From an uncultured Bacilli bacterium (lineage in GTDB: Bacteria > Bacillota_I > Bacilli_A > RF39 > UBA660), in the NCBI GenBank assembly GCA_947626445.1, contig CANQSC010000008.1, positions 1 to 25,481 of the forward strand: DNA of 25,481 nt, written 5' to 3'. The number at the start of each line of letters is the position of its first letter. The stretch's first letter is position 1. The notes below the pieces were generated by a model. The model searched no databases. It was not told the origin of the DNA and saw nothing but the letters and a program-made list of their open reading frames with translations. Both the position numbers and the translations under genes were made by a program. This document shows, piece after piece, positions 16,275 to 23,727 of this stretch.

Positions 16275-17459
16275 ATGAAAAAAATAATTATTTTTTTATT
16301 GGCTTTTTTAGGTTTTTTAGGCAATGTCAAAGCAATAGATTTTGATCTTAATTCTAAAAATGCTATTTTATATAATTTAGATGAAGATACAATTCTTTAT
16401 GAAAAAGATAGTGAAAAACAAACTTTTATTGCTTCTTTAACTAAGATTATGACAGCAATTATTGCTGTGGAAAATATTAATGATTTAGATGAAAAGGTTA
16501 CTTTAACTTATGAAGACTTTGCTGGTTTAATTGAAGCTGATGCATCGGTTGCTGGTTTTTATGTTGGTGAAGAAGTTACAATAAGAGATTTATTATATGG
16601 CTTATTACTTCCATCAGGTGCTGATGCTGCCCAAGCATTAACAAGAATTGTGGCTGGAAGTCGTGAAGAATTTGTAAAAAAAATGAATGATAAAGCTTTA
16701 GAATTAGGTTTATTAAATACTCATTTTGTTAATGAGACTGGTTTACATGATGAAGAGCATTATTCTACTGTAAAAGATGTGGCAGTTATGCTTAAATATG
16801 CTTTACAAAATCCTACTTTAAAAGAAATACTATCTAATCCAACATATACAACTAGTGATAATTCCAAATCATTTTTTAGTACCGTAATGGCATATAAAAA
16901 TCATTATGACTTAGAAATGGATTATTTAATTGGCGGGAAGACTGGAACAACTGATGAAGCAGGACTTTGTCTTGCAACATTTGCTAGGGGTGGAAATACT
17001 AATTATTTATTAGTTACAACTGGTGCCGAAGATGATGGTGGACATATTAAAGATGCTAAAACGATTTATGATTACTTTATTAGTCATTATGATACTTATG
17101 AAGTAATTAGTGAAAATGATCTTATTTTATCTTTAAAAACTGTTAATTCTAAAGAAAAAGAAGTAGTCTTTAATGCCAATAAAACTTTAAATAAATATTT
17201 GTTAAAAGATTTTGATAAAAAAAATTTAATCTATCAATATGAAGGAGTGGATAAAGTAAACTATTTTACTAAAGTTGGAACTAAATTAGGAACAGTTAAA
17301 GTAATTTTAAATGATGAAATTATTGACAATATTGATATTATTTTAACTGAAAAATTAACTTTCTCATTAATTGCTTTTTTAATTAATTATTGGTACGGCG
17401 TTTTAATTATTTTGCTTATTATGATATTTATTTTTATAAAAAAAATAAACACTACATAA
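16275..17459 (+). CDS. dacA: D-alanyl-D-alanine carboxypeptidase (peptidase S11, DacA/DacF-like)
   Basis: A low-molecular-weight penicillin-binding protein that trims the terminal D-Ala from peptidoglycan stem peptides. The 394-residue protein has a signal peptide (probable cut after VKA, residue 20). The active site is Ser54-Leu-Thr-Lys57 (IASLTKIMTA). At the second motif position it has Ser114-Gly-Ala116 (LLPSGADAAQ), where the classical SxN has Asn, and then Lys222-Thr-Gly (GGKTGTTDEAG). A beta-rich C-terminal domain follows. The protein ends with a strongly hydrophobic segment (about 365-388) and a KKINTT tail, i.e. a transmembrane anchor rather than the usual amphipathic helix. The ATG abuts the undecaprenol kinase stop; AAAGG at about 16260 gives ribosome binding. 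It is the last gene of the deoD operon and converges with the transglutaminase gene. Confidence 0.93.
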   Translation: MKKIIIFLLAFLGFLGNVKAIDFDLNSKNAILYNLDEDTILYEKDSEKQTFIASLTKIMTAIIAVENINDLDEKVTLTYEDFAGLIEADASVAGFYVGEEVTIRDLLYGLLLPSGADAAQALTRIVAGSREEFVKKMNDKALELGLLNTHFVNETGLHDEEHYSTVKDVAVMLKYALQNPTLKEILSNPTYTTSDNSKSFFSTVMAYKNHYDLEMDYLIGGKTGTTDEAGLCLATFARGGNTNYLLVTTGAEDDGGHIKDAKTIYDYFISHYDTYEVISENDLILSLKTVNSKEKEVVFNANKTLNKYLLKDFDKKNLIYQYEGVDKVNYFTKVGTKLGTVKVILNDEIIDNIDIILTEKLTFSLIAFLINYWYGVLIILLIMIFIFIKKINTT

Positions 17460-17482
17460 AATTGTATAAATCATAATTATTT

Positions 17483-18439
17483 TTAATTGTTGATTTTTAA
17501 TTCTAAATAAATATCTGGTTTAAAATTATGGTCAGTTATTTTTTTGTTTCCTGAATTATCTATTTCTTTTAACTTGTTTGTATTAATTAAGAAATAGGTA
17601 TCTTGTAAATAATCTTTGCCATCTTCACTTACAGGGTCGTCCCATGTTAAATCTAAGTGATACCAATTATTATCTAAATAAACAGCATTCCAAACATGTC
17701 CTTCGTTTGTGGGATCATCAGGGGTCATTGCCACTTTAAAATTAGGAATATTCATTTTATCTAAGAATAAAGCCATTGCGTCCGTATAGCCATTACAGGT
17801 TGCATATCCTTCAAAAAGTAAGCCATAAGCTAAATAAGATTGATAAATACTCTCACCGTTTTCATTTCTGGTTACATCATATTTCGTATTATTAATTAAA
17901 TAATCATGAATAATTTTAATCTTTTCTCTATCTGTCATAGTATCATTAATAAGTTCTTTGTATAATTCATCTACTTTTTTATTAATGGCATTTATATGGT
18001 CTTCATTATAAAAATAAGTAACATTTACAATAACTTGTCCTGATTCTTTGATAATAGTTTGCATATTACTAAAACCATTATAAGGATGAACAAAATTATT
18101 AATATGAGTTAGTAAATCTTTATCTTGACTAATTTCTTCACTGTCTTTTAAGCAATCCGTATATTCTTTTGGACAATAGTAAGTAAAAGTTTTCCAACCA
18201 TTATTGACTATGGTATAAAAAACATTTTTTATATCTTGTTTACTTAATGGCTCAAAATTATTTGTATTTTGAACAAATAAATAATCAGTATTTTTTTTAT
18301 AATTATTTGAAGATGTTGCAATTACTTTTGTATCTTGCTCTATAAAAGGCACGAAATAATCCGTAATCTTATCCATTTTAAGAAAAGTTACTAAAATAAT
18401 ACCTAAACAAATAATTGAAATAATTAATTTTTTAATCAT
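17483..18439 (-). CDS. Membrane-anchored extracellular transglutaminase-like protein
   Basis: A 318-residue protein with an N-terminal hydrophobic segment (about 4-20) that is probably an uncleaved anchor or signal. A long linker domain with two cysteines (TYYCPKEYTDC) follows, then a transglutaminase/papain-like core. The catalytic triad is visible as Cys215 (GYATCNGYTDAMALFLD), His248 (GHVWNAVYLD) and Asp263 (WYHLDLTWDDP), in the usual order and spacing of the bacterial transglutaminase superfamily. Such proteins act as proteases, peptidases or cross-linkers outside the cell; the substrate here is unknown. Shine-Dalgarno AAGGAT lies at about 18448-18453 on the minus strand. I see no clear promoter or terminator. 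The position beside dacA and the many surface proteins suggests an envelope role. Confidence 0.88.
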   Translation of the reverse strand: MIKKLIISIICLGIILVTFLKMDKITDYFVPFIEQDTKVIATSSNNYKKNTDYLFVQNTNNFEPLSKQDIKNVFYTIVNNGWKTFTYYCPKEYTDCLKDSEEISQDKDLLTHINNFVHPYNGFSNMQTIIKESGQVIVNVTYFYNEDHINAINKKVDELYKELINDTMTDREKIKIIHDYLINNTKYDVTRNENGESIYQSYLAYGLLFEGYATCNGYTDAMALFLDKMNIPNFKVAMTPDDPTNEGHVWNAVYLDNNWYHLDLTWDDPVSEDGKDYLQDTYFLINTNKLKEIDNSGNKKITDHNFKPDIYLELKINN

Positions 18440-18483
18440 TTGACATCATCCTTAACTATTTTATCATTTTTTATACAATATAT

Positions 18484-18527
18484 GTTAAAAAAATAATAAA
18501 AGGAATGATTTTTATTTCATTCCTTTT
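18484..18527 (-). terminator. Intrinsic terminator of rpsT
   Basis: On the minus strand AAAAGGAATGA (18527-18517) pairs perfectly with TCATTCCTTTT (18508-18498) over an eight-base loop. The sequence then runs into a T-rich stretch (18497-18484). The TAA stop of rpsT lies in the loop. Confidence 0.8.
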
Positions 18528-18775
18528 ACTTTTTGAGTTAATCTTGATTTTTGTCTATCAGCAGTATTTCTTTTAATTAAGCCTTTACTGAAAGCTTTAT
18601 CAATATATTTTTGTACATCAGCAAGGAGTTTTTCTGCAGTTTCTTTATCTCCAACCATAATTGCTTTATCACAGTTCTTAATGCAATTACGTACACGAGC
18701 TTTTAATTCATGATTATTTTCTGTTTTTTTAGCGATTACTTTAATTGCTTTTTTAGAACTTTTAATATTAGCCAT
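18512..18775 (-). CDS. rpsT: 30S ribosomal protein S20
   Basis: Ribosomal protein S20 binds 16S rRNA in the body of the small subunit. The 87-residue product starts MANIKSSKKAIK, the classic S20 start, at 18775, with AGGAG just upstream on the minus strand. The open frame extends 13 residues further to 18814 but through the Shine-Dalgarno region, so the longer form is rejected. It is lysine-rich and helical throughout, with the conserved ARVRNCIKNCDKAI, KGLIKRNTADRQKSRLTQKV and a basic end. It is monocistronic, with its own promoter and terminator, and divergent from the TPR-like gene. Confidence 0.97.
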   Translation of the reverse strand: MANIKSSKKAIKVIAKKTENNHELKARVRNCIKNCDKAIMVGDKETAEKLLADVQKYIDKAFSKGLIKRNTADRQKSRLTQKVKGMK

Positions 18776-18804
18776 AAATTTCTCCTTTCTTTTTAACGTC
18801 TTTA

Positions 18805-18833
18805 ATTCTATCAAACTATCGTCAAATTTACAA
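18805..18833 (-). promoter_or_regulatory. Promoter of rpsT
   Basis: Read on the minus strand: TTGTAA (18833-18828), 17-bp spacer, TAGAAT (18810-18805). The transcript start is predicted at about 18798, leaving a leader of about 23 bases. Confidence 0.6.
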
Positions 18834-18839
18834 GCATTT

Positions 18840-18867
18840 TTGCTTTAAATTAATATTAAAATATAGT
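18840..18867 (+). promoter_or_regulatory. Promoter of the TPR-like gene
   Basis: TTGCTT (18840-18845), a 16-bp spacer and TATAGT (18862-18867). It is back to back with the rpsT promoter. Confidence 0.5.
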
Positions 18868-18903
18868 ATTATATTCAAAGTATTTATTTAAAGGAGTATA
18901 TTT

Positions 18904-19788
18904 ATGCATCAAAAACTAGAATATGTATCTCAAATAAATGATTATTTAGTAAATGGGAATTATCTTAAAGCTCGAAAATTATTGAAAGAGAATTATAAAC
19001 GTAATTCGTATATCTTAAATCAATATTATGGTTTATTAGAAAATATTGAGAATAATTTTTGTCGAAGTAAAGAATATTTTAATAATTGTTTAGTTTTTAG
19101 AAAAAAAGAATTAAGTGCTTTACTTTCTTTATCTAAAGTTCATATTCAACTTGGAAATTATGGTGTAGCTAAAGAAATTTTAACTAATTTGCAAAAAAAA
19201 GAAAGTTATTATTATCAAGCAACAATTGATTTAATATATCTTTATATTTTATTAAATGATTATGAACAAGCATATTATTGGTATCAAACTATTGATTTCG
19301 AAAATGCTTCAGCAAGAATTTATAAGCATGGTCAAATTATTAAAACATATCTTTTAAAAGCTTTAGGTGAAAATGAAATGTTAAGTAAAATTGATTATGT
19401 TAGTAATTATACAGCTGTAAGAATAATTAATAATTCTGATGAAGATTTAATTAGACATGTTAGAAAACATATTAATTTAGAAAATGAATATGCTGATGAT
19501 AAATTTTTTTCTAATATTGATATAAATAAACTTTTGAAAGTAGTAAATAAAGAAATTGCTACTTTAAATCCTAATCATTTTGAAGTATCTGATATATATC
19601 GTTTTAGCCTAGATGAACCAATTGGTTATAAAGGTAATCAATTGACTAATGATATTGCTGTCGTAACTGTTTTAGATACTAAATGTATTATAACAATGTA
19701 TCCTATTAAATTATCTAATGAATTTGATATTGATAGTAATGCTAAAAATGAAAAATTAAGATTGAAAAGACAAAATAAATTACTTTAA
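18904..19788 (+). CDS. TPR-like cytoplasmic protein with an unrecognised C-terminal domain
   Basis: A 294-residue protein at ATG 18904 behind a strong AAAGGAG. Residues about 1-150 read as helical hairpins of tetratricopeptide type (DYLVNGNYLKARKLLKEN; HIQLGNYGVAKEILTNL; YILLNDYEQAYYWYQTI), so it is probably a protein-binding scaffold. Residues about 190-294 form a different, mixed alpha/beta region (IYRFSLDEPIGYKGNQL, IAVVTVLDTKCIITMYPI) that I do not recognise. It ends in a basic tail (KLRLKRQNKLL). There is no signal peptide or membrane segment. Its 3' end overlaps the convergent YigZ-family gene by nine bases, with no terminator between them, so the two transcripts may run into each other. 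Function unknown. Confidence 0.85.
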   Translation: MHQKLEYVSQINDYLVNGNYLKARKLLKENYKRNSYILNQYYGLLENIENNFCRSKEYFNNCLVFRKKELSALLSLSKVHIQLGNYGVAKEILTNLQKKESYYYQATIDLIYLYILLNDYEQAYYWYQTIDFENASARIYKHGQIIKTYLLKALGENEMLSKIDYVSNYTAVRIINNSDEDLIRHVRKHINLENEYADDKFFSNIDINKLLKVVNKEIATLNPNHFEVSDIYRFSLDEPIGYKGNQLTNDIAVVTVLDTKCIITMYPIKLSNEFDIDSNAKNEKLRLKRQNKLL

Positions 19789-20127
19789 AACTTCTTTACT
19801 AGCTGTTAAATAAGATCGAAGTAAATTACCAGCTCCAAGTTTAGTCCCACCAAAATATCTAACAACAAAAATAGCTTTATTTACTAAATTGTTTTGAAGC
19901 ATTAAATTATAAATGGGAAGTCCAGCTGTATTTTTGGGTTCTTTATCATCGCTTTTACCGGCTGTATTAGGTAATATATAAGCATAAGGAATATGTCTTG
20001 CTTTTTTATGTTCACTTTTTAAATTATTAAGTATTTCTTTAATCTCGCTTTCATTATCAATTTGATAAAAATAAGAAATAAATTTAGATTTTTTTATTTC
20101 ATAAGTATAAGTATTTAAAAGTAACAT
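19780..20127 (-). CDS. Short YigZ/IMPACT (UPF0029) family protein, N-terminal domain only
   Basis: A 115-residue protein matching the first domain of the YigZ/YvyE family: KSKFI (13-17), HIPYAY (45-50), then SDDKEPKNTAGLPI (59-72) where the family usually has SDDGEP.GTAG.PI, and VVRYFGGTKLGAGNLLRSY (88-106). Family members are usually about 200 residues with a second, ferredoxin-like (DUF1949) domain; here the protein stops right after the first domain. No second domain can be seen downstream, because the 3' end runs straight into the convergent TPR-like gene. Shine-Dalgarno GGTGGAG lies just before the ATG. The family is linked to translation stress responses (IMPACT) but its bacterial role is not settled. 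Confidence 0.9.
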   Translation of the reverse strand: MLLLNTYTYEIKKSKFISYFYQIDNESEIKEILNNLKSEHKKARHIPYAYILPNTAGKSDDKEPKNTAGLPIYNLMLQNNLVNKAIFVVRYFGGTKLGAGNLLRSYLTASKEVLK

Positions 20128-20163
20128 ATCTCCACCTCAAAAATATTATATAAAATAATAAAT

Positions 20164-20192
20164 TTGATAACAACTCTTTTATGTGATATTCT
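20164..20192 (+). promoter_or_regulatory. Promoter of the DUF6020-like membrane protein gene
   Basis: TTGATA (20164-20169), 17-bp spacer and TATTCT (20187-20192) with an extended TGA directly before the -10. Confidence 0.6.
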
Positions 20193-20210
20193 AATGTTGG
20201 AAGTGATGAT

Positions 20211-21860
20211 ATGCGTAGGACTATTACTAATATCTTAAATACTTTTATAACTTATTTAGGCCTTTTATGTTTTTATAATTTTAATGAAGAAGTAAATTAT
20301 AGTTTTATGTTAATCATTATGATAGTTTTAGTTGGTTATTTTTTTAAAACTAGTGATTTAAACTTTTCTAAAAAAACAAAGAAATATGCTACTATATTAA
20401 GTATCGTTTTAGGAACTGTTTTAGTTTTTGGAAAAATGACTTATGATGTTATAGAAATAAATAATGCGACATTTATTACTATTTCATCTATTTTATATGC
20501 TATTTTAAAGATAAGTCTTTTATATCCTTTGCTTAAAAGATTATTATGTTTATTTTATGAATATATACCTAAAATTAATATTTTAACTAAAAATAATAAA
20601 ATTAATAAAAAATATTTTATCTTTTTCTTTTTAATAATTTTTATTTGTTATATACCATATTTAATTCATTATTATCCAGGAAAGATTACTTATGATACTA
20701 ATTTACAATTATCTTTTATTAAAAATGGAATATTATCTGATGTTCATTCTTTAGTTCATACTAATTTTTTAGGATTATTTGTAAATATTGGTTTAAATAT
20801 TTTTCATAATGAAAATTTAGGAATTATGTTTTATACTTTATTTCAAATGCTTTTTCTAGCCTTTACTTATGCTTTTGTTTGTTATTATTTATATAAGAAA
20901 AATGTTAATTTTAAAATAATTTTAGTTATTCTTTTTAGTTATGCTATATTACCAATTTATACACATTATGCAGTTACAGTTTGGAAAGATATTTTATTTG
21001 CAACTAGTTTTGTTTATATTGTAATATTTTTAAATGAACTTAGAACTAACAAAACAATTCTTAATTATTTAGGTTTAATTTTTGGATTATTTTTATTATT
21101 TTTCATGCGTTCTAATGGAATGTATATCTTTTTAGTAATGTTACCATTTTTAATTTATTATTGGCAAAAAGATTTAAAATCTTTAATAATTGTTGGAAGT
21201 ATCTTTTTAATGTTTTTGTTTATTAAATATCCTGTTTATAATTATTTTAAAGTAAGTAGTTCTTCAATAAGCGAGAGTTTAGCTATTCCAACAGAACAGA
21301 TGGCGAGAGTAATTACTAAAAATGGCAATATGTCATTAAAAGAAGAAGAGTTTTTAAATAGTATTACTGATATATCAAATATTCCTAATATTTATTTAAC
21401 TTATATTGTTGACCCCGTTAAAAATATTTTTAATAATATTATTTTAAAAGAAAAATTGGGAGATTACTTTAAAGTATGGGGAAGTCTTTTATTTAAAAAT
21501 CTTGGAACTTATATTGAGGCTTATTTATCGATAACATTGGGTTATTGGTATCCAGGTGTTAATTATTGGTCAACTATAGCTTTAGCTAATCCTAATATTA
21601 TTGATATTACAGCTAGTCATAAATTACCTTTAGCTGGTATCATTTGGAATATTGGTCTTGTCTCTTTAATCACTTTATTAAGTTTTACTTTAAGTTTATA
21701 CTTAAAAAGAAAAAATTATCTTTTATATGTTCCTTTTTTAGGACTTTGGTTAACGATGATGATTGCTTCTCCTGTTTATGCAGAATTTCGTTATGTTTAT
21801 GGGTTATTTACAAGTTTGCCAATTATTCTTCTTTTACCATTTTTAAAAATAGAAAAATAA
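20211..21860 (+). CDS. Polytopic membrane protein, DUF6020/GT-C-like
   Basis: A 549-residue protein with roughly 12 hydrophobic helices. Motifs fit the DUF6020-type family, which resembles GT-C glycosyltransferases: a loop after an early helix with YYPGKITYDTNLQL, then HSLVHTNF, TVWKDILFA, FFMRSNGMYIF and IPTEQMARVI. Proteins of this kind probably handle lipid-linked sugars outside the membrane, but I know of no defined reaction; the assignment is family-level and inferred. The start at ATG 20211 has GGAAGTGATG upstream. uvrC begins 30 bases later, so the genes may be partly cotranscribed, although a TATAAT lies between them. A second plus-strand frame at 21644-21886 overlaps the 3' end and is not a gene. 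Confidence 0.82.
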   Translation: MRRTITNILNTFITYLGLLCFYNFNEEVNYSFMLIIMIVLVGYFFKTSDLNFSKKTKKYATILSIVLGTVLVFGKMTYDVIEINNATFITISSILYAILKISLLYPLLKRLLCLFYEYIPKINILTKNNKINKKYFIFFFLIIFICYIPYLIHYYPGKITYDTNLQLSFIKNGILSDVHSLVHTNFLGLFVNIGLNIFHNENLGIMFYTLFQMLFLAFTYAFVCYYLYKKNVNFKIILVILFSYAILPIYTHYAVTVWKDILFATSFVYIVIFLNELRTNKTILNYLGLIFGLFLLFFMRSNGMYIFLVMLPFLIYYWQKDLKSLIIVGSIFLMFLFIKYPVYNYFKVSSSSISESLAIPTEQMARVITKNGNMSLKEEEFLNSITDISNIPNIYLTYIVDPVKNIFNNIILKEKLGDYFKVWGSLLFKNLGTYIEAYLSITLGYWYPGVNYWSTIALANPNIIDITASHKLPLAGIIWNIGLVSLITLLSFTLSLYLKRKNYLLYVPFLGLWLTMMIASPVYAEFRYVYGLFTSLPIILLLPFLKIEK

Positions 21861-21862
21861 AG

Positions 21863-21868
21863 TATAAT
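21863..21868 (+). promoter_or_regulatory. Possible -10 box for uvrC
   Basis: Perfect TATAAT two bases after the stop of the membrane protein gene. The expected -35 (about 21840-21845) is only a T-rich stretch, so strength is uncertain. Confidence 0.4.
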
Positions 21869-21890
21869 AATACAGGAAGTGGGTGATATT

Positions 21891-23660
21891 ATGCTTGATG
21901 AAAAATTAAAACAAGTTCCTAATTTACCAGGTAGTTATCAAATGAAAAATGCTGATGGAATTATTATTTATGTTGGTAAAGCTAAAAATTTACATAAAAG
22001 AGTTAATTCATATTTTAATCGAACTCAAATGGGAAAGACGGCTAAAATGGTAAGTGAAATTGCTGATTTTTCCTATATTGTAACGGCTAGTGAATTAGAA
22101 GCGTTCTTATTAGAAATTAATTTAATTAAACAATATGACCCAAAATATAATATTTTACTTAAAGATGATAAAAGCTATCCTTATATTGAATATATATCTA
22201 AACCGTATCCCAAACTTAAAGTAGCAAGATATTTAAATATTCGCAAAAAAGATAAGAAAAAATTATTTGGACCTTATCCTAATGCTTATGCGGCTAGAAA
22301 AATAGTTAATTTACTTAATCGTTTATATCCTTTAAAAAAATGTGATGGTAATCCTCATAAAGTATGTTTATATTATCATATTGGGGAATGTTTAGGTTAT
22401 TGTGAGAAAAAAGAAGATTCTGAAGAAATTAAGAAAATGGAAAATGATATTTTAAGTTTTTTAAATGGGAATGATAAAATCTTAAAAGATAAATTAATAA
22501 GTAAAATGAATAGTTATAGTGAAAGTCTTAATTTTGAATTAGCAGGAGAATTAAAAAAAGATTTAGATTATATTAATGTTGTTTTAGATAAACAAAAAAT
22601 TACTTTAAGAGATTTAACTAATAAAGATGTTGTGGGATATTTTTTTAATAATGGTTATATATCTGTGCAAATTTTATTTTTAAGAAATGGGAAAATAGTT
22701 GGAGGACATACAGATATTTTTCCCGTTATTAGTGATTTAGTAAATGATTTAGAAAGTTATTTAACAACTTTTTATGGAAGACATGAAATACCTAAAGAAA
22801 TTGTTTTGCCAAAAGAAATTAATACCGAGGTTTTAAATAGTTATTTTGAAAATAAATTAGTTAGTCCTATTAAAGGTCAAAAAAATAATTTAGTTAAAAT
22901 GGCTAATGAAAATGCTAAGATTAATTTAGATAATGAATTAGAATTAATTTTAAGAAAAGAAAATATTACGGAACAAGCTAATGAAGAATTAAGAGAACTT
23001 TTACATTTAAATATTTTAGATCGAATTGATTTATTTGATAATTCTAATTTATTTGGGGATTGGTCAGTTAGTTGTATGGTCGTATTTAAAAATGGTTCTC
23101 CTTCTAAAAATGATTATCGGAAATATAAGATTAGTTTTGATAAAAATGATGATTATAATATGATGAGAGAAGTAATTTATAGGAGATATCAAAGAGCGTT
23201 AGTTGAGAAAAGTGAAATGCCTAATTTAATTATTGTTGATGGTGGGATTGGGCAAATTAATGCTTGTAAAGAAATTCTTGATAGTTTAAATTTACATATT
23301 AAAGTTTGTGGTTTAAAGAAAAATGATAAACACCGGACTAATGATTTAGTTGATGGTGATACTCTAGAAGTGATAAATATTCCTAAAAATAGTAATGTCT
23401 TTCATTATTTAACTAAAATGCAAGATGAAGTCCATCGTTATACAATTAATTATCATCGAACTATTAGAAGTAAAGGGGCTATATCAAGTGTTTTAGATGA
23501 TATTACAGGTATTGGTGCTAAAAGAAAAAAAGAATTGATTAAACATTTTGGTAGTGTCAAGAAAATGGAACAAGCAAGTTTAGAAGAATTAGAAACTATT
23601 TTGCCTACTGATGTAGCAAAATCTTTAAAAAGTTATTTAGAATCACGAAAAGAAATGTAA
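21891..23660 (+). CDS. uvrC: Excinuclease ABC subunit C
   Basis: UvrC makes the 3' and 5' incisions in nucleotide excision repair with UvrA and UvrB. I start at ATG 21891, because the GTG at 21879 overlaps the Shine-Dalgarno (AGGAAG 21874-21879; GGGTGAT 21881-21887); this gives 589 residues, a normal length. Seen in order: GIY-YIG nuclease (NLPGSYQM, IIYVGKAKNLHKRVNSYF, ELEAFLLEINLIK); four cysteines C151, C159, C167, C171 matching the family's iron-sulfur cluster; a UVR-type UvrB-binding helix near 195-225; the RNase H-like nuclease (LFDNSNLFGDWSVSCMVVF, LIIVDGGIGQINA, MQDEVHRYTINYHR); and tandem helix-hairpin-helix motifs at the end (ITGIGAKRKKELIKHFGS). All catalytic regions look intact. 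Confidence 0.97.
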   Translation: MLDEKLKQVPNLPGSYQMKNADGIIIYVGKAKNLHKRVNSYFNRTQMGKTAKMVSEIADFSYIVTASELEAFLLEINLIKQYDPKYNILLKDDKSYPYIEYISKPYPKLKVARYLNIRKKDKKKLFGPYPNAYAARKIVNLLNRLYPLKKCDGNPHKVCLYYHIGECLGYCEKKEDSEEIKKMENDILSFLNGNDKILKDKLISKMNSYSESLNFELAGELKKDLDYINVVLDKQKITLRDLTNKDVVGYFFNNGYISVQILFLRNGKIVGGHTDIFPVISDLVNDLESYLTTFYGRHEIPKEIVLPKEINTEVLNSYFENKLVSPIKGQKNNLVKMANENAKINLDNELELILRKENITEQANEELRELLHLNILDRIDLFDNSNLFGDWSVSCMVVFKNGSPSKNDYRKYKISFDKNDDYNMMREVIYRRYQRALVEKSEMPNLIIVDGGIGQINACKEILDSLNLHIKVCGLKKNDKHRTNDLVDGDTLEVINIPKNSNVFHYLTKMQDEVHRYTINYHRTIRSKGAISSVLDDITGIGAKRKKELIKHFGSVKKMEQASLEELETILPTDVAKSLKSYLESRKEM

Positions 23661-23676
23661 AATACTAGTTTTAAAA

Positions 23677-23705
23677 TTGACAAGAAGGTGTAAAACTTGT
23701 ATACT
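23677..23705 (+). promoter_or_regulatory. Near-consensus promoter for the second DUF6273-like exported protein
   Basis: Perfect TTGACA (23677-23682), a 17-bp spacer and TATACT (23700-23705). Confidence 0.85.
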
Positions 23706-23727
23706 TATTAAAAAGTAGGGTGGTACT

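Noticed and set aside
16260..16330. Minus-strand frame overlapping dgkA and the dacA start (15881-16330)
   Set aside because: It is a Lys/Ile/Asn-rich antisense translation of the DgkA-family gene, with no independent evidence.
18776..18814. Longer N terminus for ribosomal protein S20
   Set aside because: The extra 13 residues are not part of the S20 family and are encoded across the Shine-Dalgarno region; MANIKSS at 18775 is the typical start.
18820..18825. TTGACG on the minus strand as the rpsT -35 box
   Set aside because: It is only nine bases from the best -10 (TAGAAT), and no -10 lies at the right distance. TTGTAA at 18828-18833 gives the proper 17-bp spacing.
21644..21886. Open frame overlapping the end of the DUF6020-like gene and the start of uvrC
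   Set aside because: It lies almost wholly within the membrane protein's coding region in another frame, and its product is a low-complexity Phe/Lys-rich string.
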